Assembly (NCBI GenBank): GCA_037893225.1
Contig: JAZGUH010000085.1
Location: forward strand, 310,001-374,000
DNA: 64,000 bases
Reading direction: 5' to 3'
Origin: Hippasteria phrygiana
Taxonomy: Eukaryota > Echinodermata > Asteroidea > Valvatida > Goniasteridae
The translations under genes were made by a program, and so were the position numbers. This document shows positions 23,248-35,422 of the stretch, piece by piece; the first letter of the stretch is position 1; every line of letters begins with the position of its first letter. The notes beneath the pieces were generated by a model that made no database searches, was not told where the DNA came from, and saw only the letters and a program-made list of their open reading frames with translations.

Positions 23248-24261
23248 ATTATTCGAGATCAGCCCTTTTGGTCCGAATTCCCTTCCACAGTTTCGGATTC
23301 TAAAGAACAGTTGATGTTTGAAGCTATTGCAGCAAAAGCAGTTGGTACTTCTAATTCTTACCTTTACAAGTGTCGCAATTTCATAAATTGGTTGTCATGC
23401 CGTAAAATTCCCTTGTCTTTTCCAATTCAAGATGAGGTTGTTGCAGCCTTTTTATTTCATACTAAGTCTATCTCTCATTCCGAGAGCGTAGTCTCGACCA
23501 CTGCTGCTGCTATAAAATGGTTTCACTCTTTACTCGACATTAAAAATAACCCAATAGATTCTCCCATTGTTCAACATATCTTGATCAGTGCCAGAAAAGG
23601 TCTTCACAATCCTCCCGCCCAGAAACGTCCCTTGTCGTTAGATCAGCTTCGAAGAATTTTGGATAATTTCGCCAAAGATGATTGTACACTGATGCAACTC
23701 AGGTCAGCTTGCTATGTCTGTTTAAAATATGCCTTGTTATTCAGACACAACGAAATTGCCGAAATCAAGGCCAACCATATTACTAAGTTGCCCAATGACG
23801 ACGGTATAAAAATTCGTATCCCCAAATCGAAAACCGATATTTTCAGAGAGGGCGACGTGGCCTTCCTTCCTGCTTCGGAGGATTTCTATTCGCCATATGC
23901 CCTTTTGATGAAATTCATTGACAGGTCTGGTATTAAGCTGGGAGATGATCTGTTCATTTTTACTCCCCTCACTTTCTGTTCCTCCTTGAATTCTTACAAG
24001 CGCACCCAAAATAGACCACTCGGTTATTCTAGGTGTAGGGAGTTGTTTTTCGATGCTCTCCGATCCATCGGTGTTGTTTAAGTTAAATCTTTTGGCCTTC
24101 ATAGTTTAAGGTCTGGTGGAGCTTCCCATTTAGCCAATCATAATATCCCAGAAGATCTCATTCTCCAACATGGCCGTTGGAAGACAACATCGGCTAAAAA
24201 TCGTTATGTACAGAGAGATATTAGCCAACGTTTGGAGGTATCTAAAGCCCTGTTTAATTGA
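23248..24261 (+). pseudogene. DIRS element tyrosine recombinase, one in-frame stop
   Basis: The domain opens after TTCTACAG (acceptor-like) at 23247 with IIRDQPFWSEFP. The core-binding region and first catalytic Arg (LLFRHNEIAEI) are present. TAA at 24079-24081 interrupts the frame. The same frame then continues with HSLRSGGAS (HxxR box), HGRW and NRYVQRDI (nucleophile Tyr) to a stop at 24259-24261. All catalytic positions survive, so this single codon is the only visible lesion in the domain. Confidence 0.85.
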
Positions 24262-24675
24262 ACCATATATTAATTGTTGTTGGCGTTTTGCACGTTGCAA
24301 CCTGTCAAGCAAATATTTGACTCCTTGATCCTATGTTTGCATTCAAAGTTTGTTCAGTCTGTTTACAGGTTTATTGCATGGTCAATAAATTTCTCACCTC
24401 TTCCATTTATTCAGAATTTTCGAATCTTGAGATATAATTGCGAAGTTACACTACCAATAATACCCTGCCATAAATGTACAGTTGTCTTTCTTAGAAGTTC
24501 TCTCTTTTTGCTCCAGACGGCCGAGCAGGCCTAGTATGAGAAAGGCAGCTGCCTTGTAAAGCCAACGAGGCTGTGTGATCGTTGTGTACTTGTTTTTTCT
24601 TGTTCCAGGCAGACGCCTGAAAGGCCGAAAGGGCCAAGAATGAGAAGGGCATTTGCTCTTTACGGCCAACGAGGG
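24262..24675. other. 3' region of the DIRS element
   Basis: It contains an imperfect ~60-bp direct repeat (about 24517-24572 and 24609-24674, sharing AAAGCCAACGAGG/ACGGCCAACGAGG). This may belong to the element's terminal repeats, but no partner upstream of 20,900 was found. Confidence 0.4.
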
Positions 24676-24872
24676 TTTGTTTGTTTGTTTGTTTGTTTGT
24701 TTGTTTGTTTGTTTGTTTGTTTGTTTGTTTGTTTGTTTGTTTGTTTGTTTGTTTGTTTGTTTGTTTGTTGGGTTGTTGGGTTGTTGGGGTGTTTGTTTGT
24801 TTGTTTGTTTGTTTGTTTGTTTGTTTGTTTGTTTGTTTGTTGGGGTGTTTGTTTGTTTGTTTGTTTGTTTGC
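24676..24872. repeat. GTTT microsatellite with GTTGGG interruptions
   Basis: About 48 GTTT units. Long frames reading FVCL repeats in all phases come from this array. Confidence 0.97.
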
Positions 24873-25096
24873 CTGCCTTTTATCTATTATATATTTTCAT
24901 GAATAAGTCATGTGTTGAATAATTTTGTCTTTTGATCTGGATTATAGTAGCCGATATATTTGGTATTATTCCGATTGCAATTCTTGCTGTTATGTAACGG
25001 AACGAAGATTGCCCCGAGTTATCAAGATGCAGTTATATACTGTCCTTGTATACAATAATTATTGTTGTCTTTGCCAAACATACAATTATATATATA

Positions 25097-25272
25097 CAGT
25101 GGCGGATCTACGGGGGGGGGGGGGGGGTTGGGGGTTTAAACCCCCCCCCCCCCCCATGGGCTGAGAAAAAAAAAATAACCAGTGTCGGGTGTCGAAAAAT
25201 CGGCACGCTGGGGTGTGTAGGCCAATCACCTCAGGTAAACCCCCCCTTGGGTAAAACCTAGATCCGCCCCTG
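25097..25272. mobile_element. MITE, CAGTGGCGGATC family
   Basis: Ends CAGTGGCGGATCTACGGGG and, inverted, CAGGGGCGGATCTAGG. A G-run and C-run face each other inside. TATATA lies on both flanks as a likely target duplication. Confidence 0.75.
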
Positions 25273-25855
25273 ATATATATCAATTATATCATGTTATCGA
25301 TTTTAATTATCAAGTGGTTTTTTGTACTCGGCATCATCGTGCTTGCAGGCCATAATCCCATGCTGTCTAAATAAATCATTGAACTGAATTTTCTTGTATT
25401 TGTGATCCTTTATTTCATTGTCGTTGCATAAAGTGAAACTGTATTTCATGCGTATGAGCGTATTGAGGCACGAACCACGTGCGAGCAGCCCCAAGTGCAG
25501 AAAAGCATTGAAGCATTTCTCAATGAATGGTTGAAATGGATACGCCCACTAATTTGCATAGATTTAAATATGGCTGTCTACACAAAACCACATTTTGAGA
25601 AGTTTTCAGGGTTAACTTTATGAAAATTACACTGGGGATAACACCAGTGTTAAGTTTTGAAAACAACTCCTTTGCAATACAATCGGCATAATTTGGTCTA
25701 ATTGCGGTGAAAATGATCATTTTCTAGCTGCCTACCATGAATAGAAATTACACCAATTCGCTTGTTCAATGTCATTTAGTGATTTTCTTAAAACGTCCCC
25801 CGAAATACGAATCACCGAGCCACCAAGTGGTCAATTATCTTATGCACCTATCAAT
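25273..25855. other. No gene seen
   Basis: AT-rich sequence with only short frames. Nothing was recognised. Confidence 0.55.
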
Positions 25856-25856
25856 T

Positions 25857-26129
25857 GCTTCCCCACCCCTCCCCTCCCCTGGGGCTGCCCCACCCAAGAT
25901 GTGGGGATTGTCACTTTTGAAGTGACCAAATCCCCACCACTGGTGCAAAATTTTAGTGACAATCCCCGACATACATGGGTGGGGCACCCCACCTCCTGGT
26001 TTTGAACTTCTGATGATGTGGAAACAATGGCAAAATGAGTTACCAAAATCCCCACCCTATGGGGCTTGAAAAATGTTACCAAAACCCCACATAAGACCTG
26101 GGGCAGCCCGGGGAAGGGGTGGGGAGCAC
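25857..26129. mobile_element. C/G-rich MITE
   Basis: Inverted ends CCCCACCCCTCCCCTCCCCTGG and GGGGCAGCCCGGGGAAGGGG-type blocks surround repeats of ATCCCCAC and GTGGGG words. It is inserted beside the hAT-type fragment. Confidence 0.6.
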
Positions 26130-26394
26130 ATTATTTACACGATAAATAAAACGTTCGAAAGGATGATGTCACTTCGACTTGAACCTCGCTTACAAGGAAA
26201 TTAATTTTAGCGAATTTGCTGGTAAAAAGAAAGTATCACCGATTTTTTAAGGGAAAATAGGGGTTCCGAAAAAAATAGCCGATTTTAAAAATGATATCGG
26301 CGATATCTCGATTTTTCGATTTTAAAAGCATGTAGCCGATATCGATTTTTGGGAGGCGAATATCACATCATCGCGATTTTATCGTATCACCCAA
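26130..26394. repeat. Inverted fragment of the hAT-type element at 7652
   Basis: Reverse complement of about 7652-7910, sharing AAAGGATGATGTCACTTCGA and the GGGAAAATAGGG block. Only one terminus is present. Confidence 0.75.
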
Positions 26395-26776
26395 CACTAA
26401 CGTCTGCCTTCATCAAACATGTGCGGCTTCATCACCCGATGAATTAGGCCTAAGATTTGTCTTTCTTGCATGCTTGTCAATGGCATGTTTGTTTCAATTT
26501 CTAAAGAAGCCTGTTAAATGTCCAAACAATTGCACACCTCATCTGCTTGCCAATCACATAAGATTTTGTCAGAAACGATCTAAATTATAGGCCTGTATTT
26601 CTGTAACGTGATTGTATACTGTTGGGTAAACTGCTGCAATAAAATCACCATGATGGCATGACATTTTCTTGAGACATGCAGAGGGCCAGGGGCACCTCTG
26701 TAAATGTTTTTCCTGAGAAATAAAATACAATTTGAAGGAAATACTATTTTAAATTGTCACTTTTTTTTGTAGCTTT
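26395..26776. other. No gene seen
   Basis: Ordinary AT-rich sequence between the hAT fragment and module C. Confidence 0.5.
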
Positions 26777-27622
26777 ACATAGGTACACCAGTGTCTGAAA
26801 AGTGCTGAAGTGCACTGTGAATGTTGTGAAATTCAAATTAGGCCGAAAAGTAAAAACTTTATTAAAGAATACAAAGTAAAAACCAACAACAATGCTAGAA
26901 TACACTCCAAGACCATTCCTGTCAAACTAAACACAGCTCTATGGTCATACCCCATACCCTAGCTGAACCCCCACAGTTTTAGATCAACATACAAAGATGA
27001 TTTACATGCCTTTATTTACAAGTCTGGTCTTGGTCTAGCTTGGTCTCGGACTGTCGGTCTTGGTCTTGGTCTCGGACTGTCGGTCTCGGTCTTGGTCTCG
27101 GACTGCCTGGTCTTGACTACAACACTGACACCATGTCATGACAGCGTTCTTCTCACCAGGGTCATCTGGTATTTATCAATGTCATTTCCTTGGTCAAATT
27201 CAAAGCTGGCGAATTGTGAAAAAACATCACACAACTTCGTCGAACTATCTGCCACTGTTCTAGCGTACCACGGCTTAACAACCTTCTTCGCCGTACGAAT
27301 GCTAACGCACACAAATATAGCCATATTCGTGTGTTTCAGCAAATAAAAGCAACAAATTCGTCACACGAAAATCAGCGTTTCAGGTATGGTGGGGTTGGCG
27401 TGAAACAGCTGGGTGGTTCCAAAACTACTTCGGCTGACACGCCATAAAAACGAAGTACGGGTACCAAATTGCACAAAAAGCTTCATGTAGGCGCAATTTC
27501 AGTCGTTTTGTATATATATATGTATATACTGCTGCTACCGTAGCTGAAGCACACCAATTTTTGTTTAGCGACTGTGTATTATACTACGAAAAGCGCTGGG
27601 CTCATACTCAATTAGACTTTAC
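26777..27622. repeat. Module C, second copy
   Basis: Near-identical to 2561-3425 with small indels. It stops at CAATTAGACTTTA and passes directly into the 200-bp satellite. Confidence 0.85.
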
Positions 27623-29150
27623 TAATTAGTATTTGGATGAAGCCTATACCAAAATAAAGTGTGTCCAGAAGCATGGTCTTGTAGATTATGAAATAAAAGT
27701 TGGAGTTTTTGATAACATGTGAGGTACACTTTGTTTTAACGGGGTAGTTATGTACTACGCAGCCGAAAAAACGCATTACAATAGTTCAGTGAAAACGGGG
27801 TATCTGTAACGTGCTAATTAGGCACTAATTATTGTTCGGATGAAGCCTATACCAAAATAAAGTGTGTCCAGAAGCATGGTCTTGTAGATTATGAAATAAA
27901 AGTTGGAGTTTTTCATAACATGTGAGGTACATTTTGTTTTAAATGTTAGTGATGTACGCAGCCGAAAAGAAGGCATTACAATAGTGCAGTGAAAACGGGG
28001 TATCTTTAACAGGCTAATTAGGCACTAATTAGTATTCGGCTGAAGCCTATACCAAAATAAAGTGTGCCGAGAAGCATGGTCTTGTAGATTATGAAATAAA
28101 AGTTGGATTTTTTCGTAACATGTGAGGTACACTTTGTTTTAAAGGTTAGTGATGTACCCAGCCGAAAAGAAGGCATTACAATAGTGCAGTGAAAACGGGG
28201 TATCTTTAACGGGCTAATTCGGCACTAATTAGTGTTCGGCTGAAGCCTATACCAAAATAAAGTGTGCCCAGAAGCATGGACTTGTAGATTATGAAATAAA
28301 AGTTGGAGTTTTTGACAACATGTGAGGTACACTTTGTTTTAACGGGGTAATTATGTACCCAGCCGAAAGAACCGCATTACAATAGTGCAGCGAAAACGGG
28401 GTATCTTTAACGGGCTAATTAGGCACTAATTAGTGTTCGGCTGAAGCCTATACCAAAATTAAGTGTGCCCAGAAGCATGGTCTTGTAGATTATGAAATAA
28501 AAGTTGGAGTTTTTGACAACATGTGAGGTACACTTTGTTTTAACGGGGTAGTTATGTACGCAGCCGAAAGAACCGCATTACAATAGTGCAGTGAAAACGG
28601 GGTATCTTTAACGGGCTAATTAGGCACTAATTAGTGTTCGGCTGAAGCCTATACCAAAATTAAGTGTGCCCAGAAGCATGGTCTTGTAGATTATGAAATA
28701 AAAGTTGTATTTTTTCATAACATGTGAGGTACACTTTGTTTTAACGGGGTAGTTATGTACGCAGCCGAAAGAACCGCATTACAATAGTGCAGTGCAAACG
28801 GGGTATCTTTAACGGGCTAATTAGGCACTAATTAGTATTCGGCTGAAGCCTATACCAAAATAAAGTGTGCCCAGAAGCATGGTCTTGTAGATTATGAAAT
28901 AAAAGTTGGAGTTTTTGACAACATGTGAGGTACACTTTGTTTTAACGGGGTAGTTATGTACGCAGCCGAAAGAACCGCATTACAATAGTGCAGTGAAAAC
29001 GGGGTATCTTTAACGGGCTAATTAGGCACTAATTAGTGTTCGGCTGAAGCCTATACCAAAATTAAGTGTGCCCAGAAGCATGGTCTTGTAGATTATGAAA
29101 TAAAAGTTGGAGTTGTTTATAACATGTGAGGTACACTTTGTTTTAAATGT
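27623..29150. repeat. 200-bp satellite, about 7.5 copies
   Basis: The word GAAGCCTATACC recurs at about 27639, 27842, 28042, 28242, 28443, 28643, 28843 and 29045 (spacing 200-203). Units include ACATGTGAGGTACACTTTGT and a CACTAATTAG palindromic segment. No coding. Confidence 0.95.
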
Positions 29151-30166
29151 TGCATTCACTTTTCACCATTTCTAAAAGCTTTGAAAAATAACAGGAAATG
29201 TGATGATTACCATTGAGCAGCTAATTGAACAGTAATTACTTCATCAAAATTACAAAAATGGTTTATAAAACTGTGGCTTATGTTGTGCGTTTTAATATGG
29301 CATGAAAAAGTATTGTTAGTTTTGTTTTTTTATGAAAAATTCGTTAAATAAGCGAAGTGAACTTTCTGGAAAATAGATCACCTTTTACCACATGCGTTAT
29401 AGATTTTTCGATTCTTGCTGAATACGCGGATGAATCCGCGGCTGAATACGCGGCCAGAAATCCGGCCGAATCCGCGGCTAGCTTGAGCCAGGTGGCTAGT
29501 CGCGAATCGTTGACTAGACTAGTCCAACCATCGTCGACTATACTAGCGGGCGTTCGATTAGGGTTAGTCGAACTGTGGTTAACTATAGTCCTTGATCGAA
29601 CTTGCTCATTTCTGCTGGGTAGCCTGAGCTCTACCTCCATGCTCCATGGATCCGGCCAGAAAATCACGTGCATGCGATCATGTTAGTGTTCCTTCCTCCA
29701 TGATGCGATGCACAGTGCGCGTGATTTAAAGGCCGGCCAGCCATATCCTTCCTCCATGACCATGTCATGGGCCAGCCCAAGGCAATCAAAAAATTTGTAA
29801 AATCCCACGATTACCCGACCACTGTACAATTCCCAAGATTTTCCAAGACAGTGGAATGGTCCGTACGCGTCCGTATATGTGTAAGCATTTTGCGCATGCG
29901 CGATCCATACTTTTTCCACCGAAATTCCCAAGATCTTGGGGAAAATCACAACATTTGCCAAAACCTGGTACAAGTCTTACTACCTCCAGGTAGGGGAAAT
30001 ATTGCTACAAACAATATCAAAGTTTTTCGGGAATTTTTAGACAAGATACCGAGATTTTGAATATTTAAAAGGGAACTCAACGTCAGCAGATGGCAGACAT
30101 AAATTAAAAGCGTGTTTCTAATCTTTAGCTTTATTGAAAATGGATTTGCGCGGGCGGCGGGGGGGC
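29151..30166. other. No gene supported; GC-rich mosaic
   Basis: It includes GAATACGCGG/GAATCCGCGG short repeats (29420-29480), TCGACTA/TAGTCGA inverted words (29510-29600) and a CCTTCCTCCATGA direct pair (29691, 29746). Frames here have no recognisable domains. Confidence 0.45.
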
Positions 30167-30183
30167 TATAGACGTTATGGGTA

Positions 30184-30342
30184 TGACGTCATGGGACCTT
30201 AGTTACTGAAGGGCGCCCTCGCCCAGAGGACAAACAGTTAGTTGTTCGAGGTCGATCGTACGTACGTTAATTTACGCGTCGTCGATACACCTATCTTGCT
30301 ACCTCCTGAACGTAGTACTGTAGTCAAGAAAGCTGCCAAAAA
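30184..30342 (+). promoter_or_regulatory. Upstream region of THAP transposase with CRE site
   Basis: A perfect TGACGTCA lies at 30184-30191, about 150 bp before the start codon, and the stretch is GC-rich with several CGTACG words. The same octamer stands before the convergent partner gene. No TATA box is obvious. Promoter function is inferred. Confidence 0.35.
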
Positions 30343-33074
30343 ATGGTGAATTTCTGTTGTGTTGTCGGCTGTTCGAATCGTAGCAATAGAGAGAAGGAGA
30401 TATCCTTTTTCTGTATACCTGCTGTGCTAGAACACCAAGGAGAATATTCAAGAAATATTTCAAAACGGCGGCGAGAGAAATGGTTGGCCAACATAAAACG
30501 TGAAGGATGGAAGCCGTCAAAGTCATCACGCGTATGCTCGGCCCATTTCGTCAGGGGTAAGGGAATGTAAATTCCAATAAACCTTTTCGACATTCTCAAT
30601 GCATTGTGGGTTTGGAGGCCAAACAAACCATGTAATTTTTAACAGTTACACAAACCTGTGGCACTGTGAACCAGTCCAAATAATAATTGATTTTATGCTA
30701 AATTTCTGTCATGAGTTGAGCGATACCCTTTTCACATATCTTTGCATGGAACAGAAGGAAAATAATAACCAGAAAAATCAATTTAAATGTCAATAACAAT
30801 AAAGGAAATAATTCGGGAATCCCTCTCAGGGTACCAGTTACTGATGAATGCAAATTTCTGGAATCAGAACAGCTAATAATGTCATATTATTAGCCAATCG
30901 GAAGAGGATTTTTGCAAGCATGACAACGAACATGTGACCATGCGACCAATCACATCCGTTCTAACAAGTAACATGTCTAATGTGCTTGCTCTTCTAATGC
31001 CAGTTAGGGCTGATGCAGTTCCCATGATGCTTTGATGGGAATGTCGAAAAGGTTTAGTGAAAATGTACAAAGTGTCCGTGTTGTATCCAAAACGATGTTG
31101 ATAAACAGAGGCTAGAAAATTGAAACGAGTGAAACGACTTTAGTCATGTTAGTAGAGCATTCTGGGTTGCATTTTGTATAAGATTATAAATGCTACATTT
31201 TATCCTTGTGTCTTCACCCTTGGAAAGAGAGAAAAATTATGCCCAAAAAGCGGAGCAATAGTGGAGAAATGACACATTGATCACGCAGTTTCTCCATCAC
31301 TATTGGGGGTAGAGTCTTATGCCTTCTTGACTTTGGACTAGTTACCCCTCCTAGCTCTATTCGCACTGTGAAGAGATCTGTGGAACATGATGGATCTTGT
31401 TTTAGTGCAAAGGGGGGCTGGTTTCTCTGTTCTATCTCCCCTTGGTAGCCCCAATTAAGTCAATAAGTGGTCTTTGCCTTGTGGTAGGCGAATTGCATAA
31501 ACAAATCAATGTAACTGTAGTAGAAAATGTTCTGTCAATGCTGCTGATAAAAGAAATTGCCCTGCCATGCCTGCATACATAATTGAAAAGAATAAAACTG
31601 ATCGTTTCACTTTCAGTAGCAAAAACAAACCCAGCAGATTATTAACAAAATTCAATTTGTTTGTTTAAAAATACTATGGAGGCTCCGGGTTTTACCAACT
31701 GCCAAAACATGTTTTTTTTTTGGTTGAAACCTGAATTTTGTTATTTTTCTTGTTAATAGAGAGCTAAACTGCTAATTTGTTTCCTCCCCTTTTTTGTACT
31801 ATTATAACATTACAGGAAAACCAGCATATCTACACGATGTAGACCATTTTGACTGGGCTCCAACCAAGAACATGGGCTACAGCAGTTCAACTCTGGACCA
31901 GGACTCCTCAGCACGCTATAGTAGGTTGAGGCAGCGGAAGAGGAAAGCAGATGATGTTGCAGCTGCATCAGCACTGCTTGAACTTCGCAAAGGCGTGAAA
32001 AAAACTGATACATGTACATTTGAAGCACATCTGTCACCACAAGACATGGGAACAGAGACTCAGACTGACTTATCATGCAGTGACATATGTGCCCTGGAGG
32101 AGAAAATCGAACAGCTACAGAAAGACAACAAAGCACTTCGATCGGAATTGTTTGACGTAAAAGAGAAACTGAAGTCCTCAGGCCTTGAAGAAAATGATTT
32201 CAAAGAGGACAGTTCCAAACTTAAATTTTACACAGGACTCCCGTCTTGGGAAATGTTTCTTGCCTTGTTTAATCTTATTGCCTCTGCTCTACCCAGCAGT
32301 CGAAAACTTTCACAATTTAGCAAAGTGCTACTCTTTCTTATGAAGATGCGACTAAATTTGTTTGACGATGATTTGGCATACAGGTTTGGCGTCAGCCAGT
32401 CAACTGTTTCGAGAAACTTCCACAGAATTCTTGACATAATGGCCGTAAAGTTGGACAGCTTAATTTACTGGCCAAGCCGGGAATCCTTGAGGTTAAGCAT
32501 GCCATCCTCCTTTCGAAGGTTTTTCAAAAAGTGTGCTGTTATAATAGATTGTACAGAGATTTTCATTGAGCAGCCATCTGACTTGTTAGCACGTGCTCAG
32601 GTTTGGAGTAATTATAAGCACCATTCAACAGTAAAATTTCTCATAGGTATTACACCACAGGGCTCGATAAGTTTTGTGAGCAAGTGTTGGGGAGGACGAG
32701 CTAGTGACACAGAAATCACAGAAAACAGTGGCCTTATAAACCAATTGATGCCAGGTGATTTGGTTATCGCTGATAGGGGATTCTTTGTAGGTGATTATTG
32801 TGGCATGGCGATGGCCGAAGTAAAGATTCCTCCATTCACAAAGGGTAAGAAGCAGTTAGAGAAGATAGAGGTAGACTGGAGTCGGGAATTATCATGTGTA
32901 AGGATACATGTAGAACGAGTAATAGGAATGGTCAAACAAAAGTATACCATTCTCCAAAACCAGTTGCCAATAACACTGGTTAGTGACGGGGCATCAGAAA
33001 CTACTGTGGACAAAATGGTGAAAGTAGCTTGTGCTCTTGTTAATCTCTGCCCAGGTGTAGTTCCAAATGAGTAA
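30343..33074 (+). CDS. THAP-domain DDE transposase (DDE_Tnp_4, ISL2EU/Harbinger-like), 2 exons
   Basis: Exons 30343-30556 and 31816-33074 join in phase 1 (donor G|GTAAGG, acceptor ATTACAG) to give 490 residues with no stop. Exon 1 plus the start of exon 2 form a C2CH THAP DNA-binding domain: CCVVGC, a central Trp, VCSAHF, then GKPAYLHD. A coiled coil follows (about residues 165-195, LEEKIEQLQKDNKALRSEL). Next are a helix-turn-helix (YRFGVSQSTVSRNFHRIL) and a DDE_Tnp_4 catalytic core with Asp in VIIDCTE, Asp in VIADRGFF and Glu in HVERVIG, all present. The start has a strong context. The protein would bind element ends and cut DNA in the nucleus. The intact frame suggests recent activity or domestication. 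A possible AATAAA lies at 33315. Confidence 0.88.
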
Positions 33075-35422
33075 ATTTCAAAACTTGTAAATGGGCCATT
33101 CCCCAATTATGGTTACAAATATTTGGAGAGAACCAAGGTCAGAAGTCAATACATCAAGTAATTTGCCATGTTATTTCTTTCTCTACATCTCATATCCTTG
33201 TAAAAACACTGCCCACCAAAACATTTGAGAAATTTCTCAGGATCATCTTCAAGATTTAACGTTCATAACATGGACAGATGTTTTGTCAAAGTGTTAGGAA
33301 GTAGTAATGAAATGAATAAATTATCCCAAATTTTGTTCCTAATGCAAAGCTATCTATTGATGGATTGCCACTGGCCAATCCTAGGTTAAACCTCTGTGTA
33401 TTTTTGAAACTATAGGGTGTACATGTGCATCTTCAAGACTTCATGTTCAAAACAGGGACAGACATTGGAAAATGTTCAAGTCGCATCCTAATGTCATAAA
33501 TACTGAATAGGTTGCTTTAGTTTTGAGTGATAACAATTCTAAATTGAACAAGTAATATAATTGAAACAAGCCTAGATTATTTACCTGTATGATACAAGAA
33601 TGCCTGTCCATTATGACAAATTGAACAAGAAATTCACCGTTTAGAAACTGAATAACTTTTACAGATTTCAATTTGTGTCGTAGAGGCTTGATAGGAACCA
33701 TGATTAAAGCCCTTTTTTCAGAGGGTTACAGATGCCCACAATACATGCAGAAAAACACTTTTTTTGAGGTTCAAACAAACACAAATTTTTCAAATTTGAA
33801 GAGTTGTGATCAAGTCATTTACAAGCTACAGGGGAAGAAAAATAGCAAACAGTTCTCTTGGTAACAGTTCATGAATAGTTTATTTCCAACAGGACTTTTG
33901 ATGACAAGACAAAAGAATTGTTTATGAACACAGATAATGTATCTTTAACCCAAATCTAGCTGAAACCAGCAAGATACATTTTGTTGATCTGAGCAGTGAA
34001 AAAGATCTTCTGTGCATGCGTACATGTAATTCGTAATTACAAACTCGCTTATTTTGTATTCTATACCCATTCTGAAGCCATACTTCAAGCATGTGATCTT
34101 AACATGCTTTTAAATTTCTTTACACCTCAATAGTGGTATATTGCACAGAAATTGCTTAATTTCACCAGTGAACAATATCATTTCATAAGAATGTTATGAC
34201 TGAAAATGTACACTCTCATTTTCAAGCCTGATGGCTGTTTTCATTACACACTGCTTTGAAATCATTTGCAGGGTCAAAATCAACTTCAATTTAAAGGTAG
34301 CCCCACAGGACTACTCACGTCGACAATTGGCTAGCCCTTCAGAATTTTTAGTAGTCCTGGAAAAAAAGTTCTAAAAGTGATGAAAAATTATTGGTGTCAT
34401 CCTTTGCATTCAGTATATCATGCTATGCAACTTCCAATAATCTGTATCAGATTTGGTCTCTGAAAATCAGTGCATGGGTCGCCTAGGAAATTTGCCGTCC
34501 TTTGCAAAGCTCAGTGGCAAAAAAAACCTGATACTGTTGTGATTTTTTCACTAGCCCCTATCTCTTGCTAAAACCAAAAACCTGGGGCTAGATGAAAGAC
34601 TACATTGTACTGTACTGCAAATTTTGAACCTAGATTTGTACATGTATTTAGAAGACTGCTTTGAAATGATTTGTGAACAGACGTACATGTACAGGTTGTT
34701 TTTAGAAAACAAGGAATATGAAAACAAATTCAATTTAGGCTTTGCATGGTGGAAAGTACATATGTACAACCAGAAAGAATTTTTAGCGAATACAACATTT
34801 GAAGTTACTAACTCAAAACGAATGATGTTCCGAGCATTGGAGTTAAAACATTGAGTTAATACCTCTGTTCTACGAACATCTCTTTTTTAGTGAGCTAAAA
34901 TTCAAAACTGTTACATTAAAGTGTTTGGGCATGGTACCCTGAGAATTTCAAATTGAATCGTTTATCTCCTAGCTTGATCAGTGTGTTCAACTTGAGACAT
35001 TGCTTGAAGGGAATTCAAATGAGCATCCAAGCCTATACTCTTTATAATGCAAGCAAAAACTAACAAAATGTCCTTAAAGGTATGATATAGCTTTGGTAAT
35101 GATCAATTGTTAATTTCAATCTGAAAGCTTTTATAAATACCAGTACCAATCCTCCTGTGAAATATTTCCATCTGTCGGCTTCGAGAACGTTGTTTCTAAA
35201 AACCTCCAAGAACGCTGTGGCGTATTTCATTTGTAAGAATCAAAATAACACTATGAATGTACACCTTTTTTTTTACTGCTATTTTCTAATGATTCGGAGG
35301 GCGCATTGAACTCAAACTTTCACAGGTTTTGTCAGTCCATGTACGGTACACACGTACATGTATATCACAAAAAGTATGAACACTTTGCACGTGTTGATGA
35401 CAGCTTTATCAATGCTATACCT
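33075..35422. other. Convergent intergenic spacer, no gene seen
   Basis: AT-rich unique-looking sequence between the 3' ends of the transposase and nuclease genes. Only short random reading frames are present. It should hold both 3' UTRs. An AATAAA occurs at 33315 on the plus strand. Confidence 0.6.

Larger units (their letters stand above)
20925..24261 (+). mobile_element. DIRS-order tyrosine-recombinase retrotransposon
   Basis: Order: zinc knuckle, reverse transcriptase, RNase H, methyltransferase-like tail, tyrosine recombinase. The recombinase in place of an integrase defines DIRS/Ngaro elements, which integrate through circular intermediates without target duplication. Split direct repeats were not found, so the ends are unresolved. 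Disabling changes are few. Confidence 0.85.

Noticed and set aside
24640..24922. Cys/Phe/Leu repeat proteins
   Set aside because: GTTT microsatellite read in three frames.
29344..30060. Frames of 96-109 codons before the THAP gene
   Set aside because: They overlap on opposite strands in a GC-rich repeat mosaic with no domain.
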